From positions 1-64,000 of the forward strand of contig JAGXAR010000011.1 in NCBI GenBank assembly GCA_018971525.1: a DNA stretch of 64,000 nucleotides, given 5' to 3'. Positions within the stretch are counted from its first letter, which is position 1, and each line of letters starts with the position of its first letter. A program made the translations under genes and the position numbers. The stretch comes from Nitrospirota bacterium (GTDB lineage Bacteria; Nitrospirota; Nitrospiria; Nitrospirales; Nitrospiraceae). The notes beneath the pieces were generated by a model, which was given only the letters and a program-made list of their open reading frames with translations, was not told the origin of the DNA and did no database searches. This document shows, one piece after another, positions 1 to 8,143 of the stretch.

Positions 1-2
1 AA

Positions 3-131
3 CCGACTGACCTGACCGTGAGTGTTGAAGGCGAGTTCGACCGTGTGCGAGAAGCTGAAGTGCAGTTGATAGAAGCGTACCTTGGTGATCTGATACGAGC
101 AATTCTTCTGGCACGAGATGAAGAGAGGTAA
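3..131 (+). CDS. C-terminal end of a small protein (left-truncated)
   Basis: An open frame enters from the left edge and ends at a TAA at 129-131, giving about 42 residues that finish in ILLARDEER. Its last 14 bases overlap the start of the serine recombinase, an arrangement typical of translationally coupled genes inside one element. The residues are acidic and leucine-rich, as in a short helical protein. I recognise no family. It most likely belongs to the same integrated element as the recombinase and could be a partner or accessory protein; the start lies outside the window. Confidence 0.5.
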   Translation, partial: PTDLTVSVEGEFDRVREAEVQLIEAYLGDLIRAILLARDEER

Positions 132-1767
132 GCCCGTGATTGTCGCTCTCTATGCGCGAGTCTCGACGAGTAAACAGGCCGAGAAAGATCTGTCGATTCC
201 TGACCAAGTGAGCCAGATGCGGGCGTGGTGTCAGGCTCAGGGCCACAGTGTGGCAACCGAGTATGTCGAGCCTGGAGCATCGGCCACAGACGATCGACGC
301 CCCGTGTTTCAACGGATGATTGCCGAAGCCAGTGTCACGCCATCCCCCTTCGACGCAATTGTGGTGCATAGCCTCTCACGCTTCTTTCGGGATTCGCTCG
401 AATTTGGCCTGTACGAACGGAACCTCAAGCGGTGTGGGGTTCGCGTCGTGTCCATTACGCAACAAACGAGTGACGATCCTTCCGGCGAGATGATTCGCCG
501 GATTTTTAGCGTCTTTGATGAATATCAGAGTAAGGAGAATGGCAAACATACCTTACGGGCCATGCGCGAGAATGCTCGACAGGGATTTTTCAATGGTTCA
601 CAGCCGCCAGTCGGCTATCATGCCGTCGAGGTCGAACTCCCTGGCAACAAAGGCAGGAAGAAGCGGTTAGAGATCGATGTGCCAGAGTCAGCCGTGGTCA
701 ACCGGGTGTTCGATTTGTACCTTCATGGCGACCGTGGGCGTGATTTTGGTGTGCAGGGCGTTGCGGCATACTTGAATGAACAGGGTCTCTTTGTCCGAGG
801 CCAACAGTGGACCAAAGGACGGGTGCATGAGGTCCTGACGCACCGGGCGTATATCGGGGAACACTATTTCAATAAGTGCGAGAAACGGGGTGGGGCGGTC
901 CGGCGTCTAAAGCCAAGGCAAGAATGGGTCCGCATCCACGTTGAGCCGATTGTGGCCGAAGATCTCTTCATGGCAGTGCAAGACAAGTTGGCGTCGCGAT
1001 CTCCAGAGCGTGTCCCCCCACGTGTCGTCAATTGTCCGACCCTCCTCACTGGGCTGCTCAAGTGCGGGGTCTGTGGAGCAGGGATGACGTTGGCCACGGG
1101 AAAAGGTGGGAAGTATCGCTATTACAAATGCTCGAGTCGGATTCTCAAAGGCAAAGATACCTGTACAAGTGACAATTTGCCCACGGAGCAAGTAGACCGG
1201 CTGGTCTTGTCCTCGCTGGCGGATCGTGTATTTACGGTCTCACGAGTCAGAGCCATGCTAGACACCCTCCGAACGCGGTTGGGAGCGTCACGAGCCACGC
1301 AGGATGGCAAACTGAAGCAATTAACGAAGGAATTAGACAGGGTTCAACAGAGTAGTCAGAAACTCTATGAAGCGGTCGAAAAAGGTCTCTTGCCGATGGA
1401 TTCAACGTTGACGGAGCGGGCCAACACACTTCAAGCGCAACGGCAAGCGCTGTTGACTGAGATGGCCGGGCTGCGACGACTCAAACAAATGCCGTTGGAA
1501 GCCCTTGGAGAGAAGAAGGTGCACGACTTCACAAAGGCATTGCGGGAACGATTGCTTGAGAAGGATCGCGTCTTCAGCAAGAAGTACCTGAAGCTCTTAG
1601 TCGCTGAAATCCGGTACCAAAATAAGCAGCTGGTGATGAAGGGCAGCTATAGGGCGCTGGCTCGCGCAGTGGGAGAAAGCAAAAAGGGCACTCCACAGAG
1701 TGAAGTGCCCACTTTTGGCCTTGATTGGCTCCCCGGGCAGGACTCGAACCTGCGACCAGCCGGTTAA
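118..1767 (+). CDS. Large serine recombinase (site-specific integrase)
   Basis: A 549-residue large serine recombinase that would catalyse integration and excision of a mobile element. The N-terminal resolvase domain (about 1-155) opens with LYARVSTSKQ, placing the nucleophile at Ser16. The recombinase domain follows (about 160-290), then a zinc-ribbon block (CGVCGAGM, later KCSS and DTC, about 315-355) and a C-terminal coiled coil (about 385-470). The last 25 or so residues are odd: they read through a terminator hairpin and into the antisense of tRNA-Asn, ending LPGQDSNLRPAG, so the stop codon lies inside the tRNA gene. This suggests that the 3' end was supplied by the target on integration. 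The ATG lies in the overlap with the preceding frame. Confidence 0.9.
   Translation: MKRGKPVIVALYARVSTSKQAEKDLSIPDQVSQMRAWCQAQGHSVATEYVEPGASATDDRRPVFQRMIAEASVTPSPFDAIVVHSLSRFFRDSLEFGLYERNLKRCGVRVVSITQQTSDDPSGEMIRRIFSVFDEYQSKENGKHTLRAMRENARQGFFNGSQPPVGYHAVEVELPGNKGRKKRLEIDVPESAVVNRVFDLYLHGDRGRDFGVQGVAAYLNEQGLFVRGQQWTKGRVHEVLTHRAYIGEHYFNKCEKRGGAVRRLKPRQEWVRIHVEPIVAEDLFMAVQDKLASRSPERVPPRVVNCPTLLTGLLKCGVCGAGMTLATGKGGKYRYYKCSSRILKGKDTCTSDNLPTEQVDRLVLSSLADRVFTVSRVRAMLDTLRTRLGASRATQDGKLKQLTKELDRVQQSSQKLYEAVEKGLLPMDSTLTERANTLQAQRQALLTEMAGLRRLKQMPLEALGEKKVHDFTKALRERLLEKDRVFSKKYLKLLVAEIRYQNKQLVMKGSYRALARAVGESKKGTPQSEVPTFGLDWLPGQDSNLRPAG
1681..1710 (-). terminator. Rho-independent terminator of tRNA-Asn
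   Basis: GGGCACT (1686-1692) pairs perfectly with AGTGCCC (1704-1710). On the minus strand the hairpin is followed by five T residues (1681-1685). It lies 16 bases past the tRNA-Asn 3' end. On the plus strand it sits inside the recombinase reading frame. Confidence 0.75.
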
Positions 1768-1801
1768 CAGCCGGCTGCTCTACCAACTGAGCTACCGGGG
1801 A
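1726..1801 (-). tRNA. tRNA-Asn (GTT anticodon)
   Basis: On the minus strand a full cloverleaf begins TCCCCGGTAGCTCAG and ends CCGGGGA-G-CCA, with a seven-pair acceptor stem, T-arm GGTTCGAGTCC and an encoded CCA. The anticodon loop reads CTGTTAA, so the anticodon is GTT (Asn). Just upstream of the tRNA a short leader hairpin is visible (CAGTCCG/CGGACTG, 1808-1825). The 3' half overlaps the end of the serine recombinase frame, consistent with use of the tRNA 3' end as an integration target. Confidence 0.95.
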
Positions 1802-1905
1802 ACGAGACAGTCCGTCGTCGGACTGCGTATTCTAGCAAAAGATTTCGGTCGGGGGGAGACTTTTTTCTGTCAGGACAATAGCTCGTCCAGCCTGCCTCTA
1901 TTCCG

Positions 1906-2175
1906 TTACACGTCGAAATCTTCTGTTTCGTCCTCATCCGAAGTTGCATCAGTATTGCCTGCTGCGACGGATGCATAGTGCTTCGCCCAGGTCAGATAGA
2001 GATTCCCGCTGTCGCGCATGGTATCGGCAGCCTTGATGAGTGTCTGCGCCAATTCCGGGTCTTTCCCGCTGGCATGGATTTCGGCTGCACGTCGTTCAAG
2101 CACCTTGGGGTACTCGCTGATCAATCCGGTGATCTCCCGAAGGAGTTCATCAATGACATTATCTTCGGTTTCCAT
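1906..2175 (-). CDS. Small acidic hypothetical protein
   Basis: An 89-residue protein starting METEDNVIDEL, with an acidic tail (SDEDETEDFDV). The frame is open for 17 more codons upstream, but the ATG at 2175 has GGAGGG about six bases ahead and the upstream part would read through the terminator hairpin at 2200-2231, so the shorter form is preferred. It is predicted to be helical and soluble with no signal peptide. It sits downstream of the oxidoreductase operon and is separated from it by the terminator, so it may depend on read-through or on its own promoter. I do not recognise the family. Confidence 0.7.
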   Translation of the reverse strand: METEDNVIDELLREITGLISEYPKVLERRAAEIHASGKDPELAQTLIKAADTMRDSGNLYLTWAKHYASVAAGNTDATSDEDETEDFDV

Positions 2176-2199
2176 CTGTTCCCTCCACAGCGGCACCAA

Positions 2200-2231
2200 C
2201 AAAAAACCCCATAGCGCAGGCGCCATGGGGT
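2200..2231 (-). terminator. Terminator after the oxidoreductase operon
   Basis: ACCCCAT (2206-2212) and ATGGGGT (2225-2231) form a seven-pair stem. On the minus strand it is followed by a run of T (2200-2206). It lies 31 bases beyond the ferredoxin subunit gene and should end the operon transcript. Confidence 0.8.
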
Positions 2232-2261
2232 CTTGCGCGGGAGACCCGCTACACGAAACGG

Positions 2262-2540
2262 TTATCCTTGGTAGGCCTGCCCAAGGGCTGCGGACTCACC
2301 TTTTTGGGACATCAGCTGCCCTGTGGCGCTGACTGCCTGCATGCTGATTGCATGATGCTTGGCTGCATCACAGACGACCACGCAGAGTTCACAGCCCTTG
2401 CAGCGGTCAATCATCACTTCGGCCACCATTTTTTTCGGATTGAGGTCGAGGCAGTTGGCCTCGGGACAATACATGATGCACAGTCGGCACCCCTTTTTGG
2501 CCACGCATTTCTCATCGATGACTTGTGCTACGTTATACAT
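2262..2540 (-). CDS. porD: 2-oxoacid:ferredoxin oxidoreductase, ferredoxin-like delta subunit
   Basis: A 92-residue 4Fe-4S subunit that relays electrons between the catalytic core and soluble ferredoxin. Two cysteine groups are visible: one around residues 12-25 (C-x5-C-x2-C-x3-C in KCVAKKGCRLCIMYCP) and one around 47-58 (CKGCELCVVVCDAAK). It is the last gene of the five-gene oxidoreductase operon, 21 bases after the gamma gene, and is followed by a terminator. About 30 residues follow the second cluster and are poorly conserved. The subunit letter follows the usual por naming; whether the complex prefers pyruvate or 2-oxoglutarate cannot be told from this subunit. Confidence 0.85.
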   Translation of the reverse strand: MYNVAQVIDEKCVAKKGCRLCIMYCPEANCLDLNPKKMVAEVMIDRCKGCELCVVVCDAAKHHAISMQAVSATGQLMSQKGESAALGQAYQG

Positions 2541-2561
2541 GCGAGCTGGTTCCTTCTCTCG

Positions 2562-3269
2562 TTAAGCCGCAACGGCAGGATTGCCGACTCGCAGCTCAAA
2601 CTTATTTTTCTCTGCCCATTCACTGGCGATTTCATAGGCCGCCTTCACGGTTGCAAGGTTCTTGGCCAGCAACATTTCTTTCTTGGCGAATTTCTTCTTG
2701 ATCGCTTCATCCAATGAGGCGGTTCCACCGGAGGCGACGAACTTCTTCCCGAACCGTTCCTGTAAGGCTCCGTCCAGGGATTCCATAGAGACGCACTTGG
2801 TGATGCCCGCGACCGATCCGATCATCGCCATATTCGTCGACAACTCAGTGCCGGCCACCTCGATCGCGAGCTCGGTTCCGGCAATGTAAAATAAGGCAAC
2901 ATTCAGGTCCTTGAGACGTTCAATGTCATCTGCTGACAGAAGTTCCTGGTCGGAGTTGATGATGACGAGGCCACCTTCCTTCACGCCGGAGTAGAAGGGC
3001 ATGGTGTAACTCTTCCCCATGGTAATGACCTGAGGATGAAAGACCTGGATGACGTCGGGAAATACCAACTCGCCACGGTCGTAGATCCGTTCGATGCCGA
3101 TCCGACAATAGCTCTCCGCTGGCGCCATGCGTTTCTCGGCGCCGAAGAATGGATTGGAGATCGAAAACTTTCCGTCGCGGTTGGCGGCCATGGCCAGGAC
3201 ATGCGCGGCGGTGACGGCGCCCTGTCCGCCTAATCCCGACATTCGGATGTTCAGTCTTTTCTTGATCAT
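2562..3269 (-). CDS. porG: 2-oxoacid:ferredoxin oxidoreductase gamma subunit
   Basis: A 235-residue protein of the pyruvate/ketoisovalerate oxidoreductase catalytic-domain family, which contributes to CoA-dependent chemistry in the oxidoreductase. The N-terminus IRMSGLGGQGAVTAAHVLA (about 8-26) carries the family's glycine-rich G-x-G-G-Q-G motif, and the PAESYCRIG region follows near 50. The length is normal for a separate gamma subunit. The C-terminal ~50 residues are lysine/alanine-rich and helical, which is longer than in minimal gamma subunits. It lies between the beta gene (24 bases upstream) and the ferredoxin subunit on one transcript. Confidence 0.87.
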   Translation of the reverse strand: MIKKRLNIRMSGLGGQGAVTAAHVLAMAANRDGKFSISNPFFGAEKRMAPAESYCRIGIERIYDRGELVFPDVIQVFHPQVITMGKSYTMPFYSGVKEGGLVIINSDQELLSADDIERLKDLNVALFYIAGTELAIEVAGTELSTNMAMIGSVAGITKCVSMESLDGALQERFGKKFVASGGTASLDEAIKKKFAKKEMLLAKNLATVKAAYEIASEWAEKNKFELRVGNPAVAA

Positions 3270-3293
3270 GGTCCTCTCTCCTCCAGAATCGGA

Positions 3294-4199
3294 TTAGGCT
3301 TCCTGAGAGGCGAGCTGTTTTGCAGCGGCCTTCTTTTCTTTGTCCTTAGCGGTAACCTCTGCCAGGAGTTGCTTGGCTGGCTCGCTGATGTACTCTTTGT
3401 AGGCGAACCGCTCGGTCGGTTTTTCCGAGTCCCGCATTTCCTGGAGCCCTTCCATGCTGTTCTTCCCGATTTCGAGAATGCAAGGCGTATAGAGTTGGAG
3501 GTAGGTCGGGCCGATTTCGCGCGCGATCATGACCGCGTTCCGGACCACCTTTTCAATGAGGGACGGTTTGCTGACGGTGCATTGGACCACGTAATGGCAA
3601 CCTGATTCGCGAGCGATTTCTGGCAGACGGACTTTGTCGAAGAGCTTCCCAACCGGTGCCATCTTGGCTACGAACCCCTTCTGCATCAGGCCGCTCTCCT
3701 GGCCACCGGTGTTGGCGTACAGTTCGTTATCGAAACAAATCGTGGTGAACTTCTCCTGGCGAAACCAGGCTTGAAGTGTCATGTCGAGGCCGATGTCGAC
3801 GGTGGCGCCGTCGCCGGCGAGCACGACCACGTCTTTCGTCCGGCCTGGGAAGCGGACGCTTAAGGCGCGCTTCAAGCCGGAGGCGATGGCGTTTTGGTTG
3901 CCGAAGAGGGAGTGAATGTTGTGCACGGCCACCATGGGGAACACCAGGCTGGTGCAGCCGGTGGAGCCGACCATGACGGTGTCTTCGGGGTTTGGCAATG
4001 AGGCTAGGATGTACCGGAAGGCCATGGATTCTGGGCAGCCGGCGCAGAGGGAGTGCTGCTCGATCAGTTCCTTGCTGTTGCCAATATCCTTCCAGCCCCG
4101 GTCTTCCTTACCGTAGGTGGCGCTCTTGACCAAGTCTTGGTAGTCGGATGGCATGATGTCGTACAGGTCTTCCGAAATCTTGATACGTTCCTTGCTCAT
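3294..4199 (-). CDS. porB: 2-oxoacid:ferredoxin oxidoreductase beta (TPP-binding) subunit
   Basis: A 301-residue thiamine-diphosphate subunit. The pyrophosphate/Mg motif is clear: GDGATVDIG, followed about 20 residues later by FDNELYANTGGQ. An N-terminal CAGCPE motif offers cysteines, as expected for beta subunits that hold a proximal 4Fe-4S cluster. The frame is open to 4325, but MSKERIKISE at 4199 has GAGGAGG seven bases upstream and removes a 42-residue arginine-rich tail that overlaps the alpha gene, so 4199 is chosen. The C-terminus (KDKEKKAAAKQ) is a charged helix. Neighbours are alpha upstream and gamma downstream. Confidence 0.9.
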   Translation of the reverse strand: MSKERIKISEDLYDIMPSDYQDLVKSATYGKEDRGWKDIGNSKELIEQHSLCAGCPESMAFRYILASLPNPEDTVMVGSTGCTSLVFPMVAVHNIHSLFGNQNAIASGLKRALSVRFPGRTKDVVVLAGDGATVDIGLDMTLQAWFRQEKFTTICFDNELYANTGGQESGLMQKGFVAKMAPVGKLFDKVRLPEIARESGCHYVVQCTVSKPSLIEKVVRNAVMIAREIGPTYLQLYTPCILEIGKNSMEGLQEMRDSEKPTERFAYKEYISEPAKQLLAEVTAKDKEKKAAAKQLASQEA

Positions 4200-4260
4200 T
4201 ATGGCCTCCTCGGTGCGTGCGTCTTGTTCAGGGCGTTCGGTTCTTGCTGCATAGGTGCGA

Positions 4261-5472
4261 TCAACTGCCGCGACCGGCCAACGACATGGTGCGCATGCCG
4301 AGGAGGGTCTTGATTTCGGAGACAATAATTTCCGGTGGCATCGTCATGCCCCCGCAGACGCGCGGGCCAGCGTGCACCCGTTCGCTGTTCGGGATGGTGG
4401 CTTTAATTTCTTTTGCCAACCATCCAATCACGTTAAATTCCGGGACGATAATATGCTTTGCGTTCTTTGTGGCTTCACGGATCTCCTCGCCTGGCCAGGG
4501 CCGCAAGGCCTTGACCTTTACCAGCCCGCAACGGATCCCTTCGTCATCAAGGAGCCGGATGGCTTCACGACCCTGCGACACCGCCGTACCAGATGCGACG
4601 ATGATGACCTCGGCATCGGTATTTTCTGTCTCGATTAACCCGTTCAGCCACTTGATCGTGTGTTTGCGGGACCGCTCTACTGCCGCCCAGACTTCTTGCT
4701 GCCAGGAGGCATGAGTGGCATAGCTGATATAGTTGCTCTTCATGATAAACGGATCGCGCATCATTCGGACCGGCGGACATTCCATGTCCATGCAGGGCAC
4801 GGGCGAGCGGTATGGGTCATAGGGTGGAAGACACATGTCGGCTGGAGTGAGATTGACGACGTCCTTGGTGTGCGTCACGAAGAATCCGTCGCAGCACAGC
4901 GCCAAGGGGAGGTGCACATCAGGCTCTTCCGACACCATGTAGCCCTTGAGTATCCAATCGAAGAAGTCCTGCGCGGTTTCCGCATGCCAGACGAGCATGC
5001 CGGTATTTAGAAGATATGCGATCTCGAGCGTGTCCGGCTGAATAGACAGCGGCGAGTTAATGCCGCGGCAGGTGACGATCATCTGAATCGGCAACCGAGC
5101 GCCGGACCACATCGGGAAGTTCTCCATCGCGCGCATCGTGCCTGGTCCCGCGGTCGTCGTAAACACGCGAGCTCCGCCGAAGGCCGCTCCCGCGCATTGC
5201 GACATGACGGCGAATTCGCTCTCGCCGCGGAAGTAGTCGCCGATGTAACCCTCGGCAAAGAGCTCGCCGATCAAGGCGGCCGCTTCGCTCTGAGGTGTAA
5301 TTGGGTACGCGATCATCACGTCACAACTGGCCCGCCGGAGCGCTTCCTTGATGACCTCGCTACCCGTATAGAACGACGGGGTGCGAGGTGCTTCGTTCAT
5401 CAGCTTCCAGGTATCGGTAAAGGTCTGCCCTTTTTTATTTTTCGTGCCGATGACTGAGTGTGTGTCTGCCAT
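4261..5472 (-). CDS. porA: 2-oxoacid:ferredoxin oxidoreductase alpha subunit
   Basis: A 403-residue alpha subunit. Domain I begins near residue 40 with the family signature MIAYPITPQSEAA, followed by GESEFAVMSQCAGAAFGGAR and TTAGPGTMRAMEN (about 80-120). Domain II (about 265-370) includes IIVASGTAVSQGREA and RPWPGEEI. With beta it forms the site where CO2 is added to acyl-CoA in the reductive TCA cycle, or where 2-oxoacids are oxidised in reverse. GGAGG lies about seven bases before the ATG. Substrate (pyruvate or 2-oxoglutarate) is not decided by visible motifs; in Nitrospira both enzymes are known to be of this multi-subunit type. Confidence 0.9.
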   Translation of the reverse strand: MADTHSVIGTKNKKGQTFTDTWKLMNEAPRTPSFYTGSEVIKEALRRASCDVMIAYPITPQSEAAALIGELFAEGYIGDYFRGESEFAVMSQCAGAAFGGARVFTTTAGPGTMRAMENFPMWSGARLPIQMIVTCRGINSPLSIQPDTLEIAYLLNTGMLVWHAETAQDFFDWILKGYMVSEEPDVHLPLALCCDGFFVTHTKDVVNLTPADMCLPPYDPYRSPVPCMDMECPPVRMMRDPFIMKSNYISYATHASWQQEVWAAVERSRKHTIKWLNGLIETENTDAEVIIVASGTAVSQGREAIRLLDDEGIRCGLVKVKALRPWPGEEIREATKNAKHIIVPEFNVIGWLAKEIKATIPNSERVHAGPRVCGGMTMPPEIIVSEIKTLLGMRTMSLAGRGS

Positions 5473-5512
5473 GGATCAGCCTCCTTTCACTCTCTTCAGG
5501 GCCTCAAACGGC

Positions 5513-6148
5513 TTAGTTCGAAGCTCCGCTCTTGGCTGATGTCAGCCGTGGTTGGACTGTCCCTTTCAATTTTCTCACCCACTCGGCCAGTTTCATGATT
5601 TTTTCAACCGATGCGTCGCGGAACGAAAGCATCGCATCTTCATGGCCGGCTTGAGCGCACATAGCAATTGTGTAGCAGGACGTGCCACCTCGAATGATTT
5701 TCAACGACAAATTCGCTTGATGGCAGTGGACCCCGATGAACATGCAGCAATCGATTTTATTGTGCCAGATGGTCAGATTCGGGTGATTGGGATTGATTTC
5801 AACTTCAGGATTGATCTTGGGGTATTTGGGGCGGTAGTCCGGCATCGGGATCAGCATGGGCGTTTGCCCAGGCTGCGCGCATTCCTTAAGGGTGTTGTAT
5901 AAGTGGCGAACAGCCGTGGCCTTCTTGGCCGCTTTCTCGTTCCAGGCCCACAAGACTAAGGGACCAGGGAAGATGGTCGGCACTTTGGCCATGAGGAATT
6001 GTTTCGCCGCTTCCTCGTATGCCTTTTCCTCTGGGACGATGACACCGTTGATGTGAGCTTCCCCAGGGTTCGGCAAACAAATGCCCATGCTCGCAGCCGA
6101 TGGAGGGAGGAAATGTTCCGGGCCTGGAAGGACACGATACTGAGTCAT
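5513..6148 (-). CDS. porE: Fifth (epsilon) subunit of the oxidoreductase
   Basis: A 211-residue soluble protein, the first gene of the operon, 40 bases before alpha. It has a conserved-looking block LTIWHNKIDCCMFIGVHCHQ (about 125-144) and later GGTSCYTIAMCAQAGHEDAM, giving several Cys and His residues that could bind metal or a cluster. Five-subunit oxidoreductases with an extra subunit are described in Hydrogenobacter and Nitrospira, and the position here fits that role. No catalytic domain is evident, so a structural or oxygen-protective role is only a guess. The subunit assignment rests on gene order and length. Confidence 0.72.
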   Translation of the reverse strand: MTQYRVLPGPEHFLPPSAASMGICLPNPGEAHINGVIVPEEKAYEEAAKQFLMAKVPTIFPGPLVLWAWNEKAAKKATAVRHLYNTLKECAQPGQTPMLIPMPDYRPKYPKINPEVEINPNHPNLTIWHNKIDCCMFIGVHCHQANLSLKIIRGGTSCYTIAMCAQAGHEDAMLSFRDASVEKIMKLAEWVRKLKGTVQPRLTSAKSGASN

Positions 6149-6477
6149 TACAGCTTACTCTCCGGCAAGGGGTTAAAGAACGAGAAACACAGGTTTTCCG
6201 ATGATCTCGGCCTTCATCACTCTAAGCTTTTTCCGTGCACCCTGCAACCTCGCAGAAGGCCCACCGCCGAGAAATTTTGGGCTATCTAACGAGGGAGGAT
6301 TAGGCCTTTTGTCCTAAGATGTGGGCTTTGCCCACAGGGAGTCAATAGCGCCCATCAAACCAAACATTATAGGGTCAGCCCTTCCAGTCTGTCAAACCAA
6401 TCGGCATGCCTCGGACCGCTATGAGCGGGTTTGCTCGCGCATGAATTATTAGCATGAAGTCAATATGTTGCGTAGCG
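6149..6477. other. Intergenic leader region of the oxidoreductase operon
   Basis: No gene is seen in these 329 bases. Two adjacent small inverted repeats stand out: TTAGG/CCTAA at 6300-6317 and the perfect hairpin GTGGGC-TTT-GCCCAC at 6321-6335, neither followed by a T-run. They lie 150-190 bases upstream of the first operon gene and could be operator or leader structures. The operon promoter is probably here, but I could not pick clear -35/-10 boxes. Confidence 0.4.
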
Positions 6478-7737
6478 TTACGGCAATTGTTCACAGGCTG
6501 GAATGGATCCGAGGGCACAGGCTCGCTCAAGGTCATCTTTGGCGAGTCGACCCTGCAGACGCTCTCGATAAAGTCTTGCTCTGGTCAACATGGCGGCAGC
6601 GTTGGTAGGGTCGACCCGAATAACGGTGGAGAGATCTTCAATCGCCTGTTCCGGCTGATTCAGCTTGAGATAGATTTCGCTCCGCAGTGCATACGCCTCC
6701 TTTTGATAGGGGATCCAACTTTCAGGCGTTTGGGCGTTGAGGAGTTTCTTCAAAGTGGCCAAAGCGTGATGCCAAGATTTGGCCTCCGCCTGCCGGCGGG
6801 CTTGCGTCGTGTATACGCCGATGAGGCGCTGGCGAGCGATATCGGCAAATGGATCGAGCTCAAGGACTTGCTCGTAGGCAGTGGCAGCCTCGTCTAATTG
6901 TTTCAGCCACGTGAGTACATCGCCTTTCCCAACCCATGCCCATACATTCTTGGCGTCAAGTGTGATGGCTCGATCGAAATCTATCCTGGCTTTGTCCAGA
7001 TAGTCCTTATAGTCCGAGGTTTGGGTCTGTTGGGAAAAGGCCAGTGAGACCAGCTGGAGATAGGTTTGGCCTCGCACAATCAGAGGATCGACGTAGCGAT
7101 CATCGAGAGTGGCGGCGTCGGTGCTGAGATGGATCTTGTCCCGCAGATTCGATGTGTGAAGAGCGGTCTCGAGTATCACGCGCGCCCGTTGGTGTGAGCC
7201 GGACTTCCCGTTCGGCTCGATGGCCAGCATTCGGACGCCGATCGGCCGCTGTTGAAGTTCTTGCAGTTGGGAGCGCAGTAGGTGATTTTCTTGCTGGAGC
7301 TGGCGAAAGTGCTGTGCGAGTTGCTGGTCGGATTGAAGTCGGCGTATCGCCTCCGCCAGACTGCTCAGATTGACTGTGGCGCGAATGCGTACGAAGAAGA
7401 CGGGACGATCACGTTCGAAGGAGCTCCTGGATTCGAGGACTTCCGTTTGTGTGATGGCAGCGGCAATCGTTCTGATTTCCAACGAGCTGGCCTGCATGCT
7501 TCTCCCGCCAGATTCTTTTTCCACATCGTGGAAGGTGGACTCGAGATAGACCCCCGCTTCTTCCACGGCTTTGCGTTGGGCTCGTTGGAGGACTTTCTCT
7601 TCTGCACCGGCCAATGTGTCGCCATCTGCCATAACGTATTGGCTGTCGGCGACAACGGTTTTCGTGGAGGCGCCGAATGCAGGGACTCCCCATAGAAGTA
7701 GCGCGGAGAGGGATGAATAAAACAGGTACAGCTGCAT
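6478..7737 (-). CDS. Secreted TPR-repeat protein
   Basis: A 419-residue exported protein. From the ATG at 7737 it begins MQLYLFYSSLSALLLWGVPAFGAS, a good signal peptide with cleavage after AFG-A. Residues about 30-150 form a domain (LQRAQRKAVEEAG, then VRIRATVNL) resembling the N-terminal stretch seen in proteins that handle periplasmic stress or envelope assembly. A coiled coil follows (about 145-180, QLAQHFRQLQQENHLLRSQL), then several tetratricopeptide repeats (about 215-415, for example AWVGKGDVLTWLKQLDEAA). The frame is open 18 codons further upstream, but that part lacks signal-peptide character. The binding partner is unknown. Confidence 0.72.
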   Translation of the reverse strand: MQLYLFYSSLSALLLWGVPAFGASTKTVVADSQYVMADGDTLAGAEEKVLQRAQRKAVEEAGVYLESTFHDVEKESGGRSMQASSLEIRTIAAAITQTEVLESRSSFERDRPVFFVRIRATVNLSSLAEAIRRLQSDQQLAQHFRQLQQENHLLRSQLQELQQRPIGVRMLAIEPNGKSGSHQRARVILETALHTSNLRDKIHLSTDAATLDDRYVDPLIVRGQTYLQLVSLAFSQQTQTSDYKDYLDKARIDFDRAITLDAKNVWAWVGKGDVLTWLKQLDEAATAYEQVLELDPFADIARQRLIGVYTTQARRQAEAKSWHHALATLKKLLNAQTPESWIPYQKEAYALRSEIYLKLNQPEQAIEDLSTVIRVDPTNAAAMLTRARLYRERLQGRLAKDDLERACALGSIPACEQLP

Positions 7738-7830
7738 GATGCAACTATACCGCCCGATGGGTGAGGGGGCAATGCAACCAAAGCGGGGCAAATAAACTAG
7801 GGGTGAAGGAGCGGAGCGACAGGCACTCGG

Positions 7831-8109
7831 CTACCGTTCCTTCGGGAAAACTTGAATAAAGGGGTGGACTTCGACCCGTTCAAATACACCATGGACGGTA
7901 TAGGGGTCTTCGCGGGCGAACCGTTGTGCGTCTTCCAGCGAGTCCGCTTCGATGACGATAAGACTCCCCATCTTATCCGTAAGCGGACCGGCTAGCACGA
8001 CTCGGCCTTGCACATCGAGGGGTTCCATCTTGGCGAGATGCGCGGGGCGATAGATTTTCCGCTTGGCCTCTCCCTCGGGACCATCGAATCCGAGAATGAC
8101 GAATTTCAT
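7831..8109 (-). CDS. YciI-family protein
   Basis: A 92-residue YciI-like protein with a ferredoxin-like fold. The visible hallmarks are the short N-terminal strand MKFVILGFDGPEG, the conserved RPAHLAKM with its histidine (about 21-28), GPLTDKMGSLIVIEA, and the DPYTVHGVFERVEVHPF tail. Members are small soluble proteins of ill-defined enzymatic activity; the His and Asp of the family are present. It lies 34 bases from the next gene (DUF2203) on the same strand, so the two may be cotranscribed. Confidence 0.8.
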   Translation of the reverse strand: MKFVILGFDGPEGEAKRKIYRPAHLAKMEPLDVQGRVVLAGPLTDKMGSLIVIEADSLEDAQRFAREDPYTVHGVFERVEVHPFIQVFPKER

Positions 8110-8143
8110 AAAGGTCTCGAGGGGAGAGGAGAGAGTTCTGACA

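Noticed and set aside
1700-1978. Short plus frame containing SPGRTRTCDQPVNSRLLYQLS
   Set aside because: Translation of tRNA-Asn antisense; a common artefact peptide.
6299-6335. Rho-independent terminator for a minus transcript
   Set aside because: The stems are short and no T-run follows on either strand.
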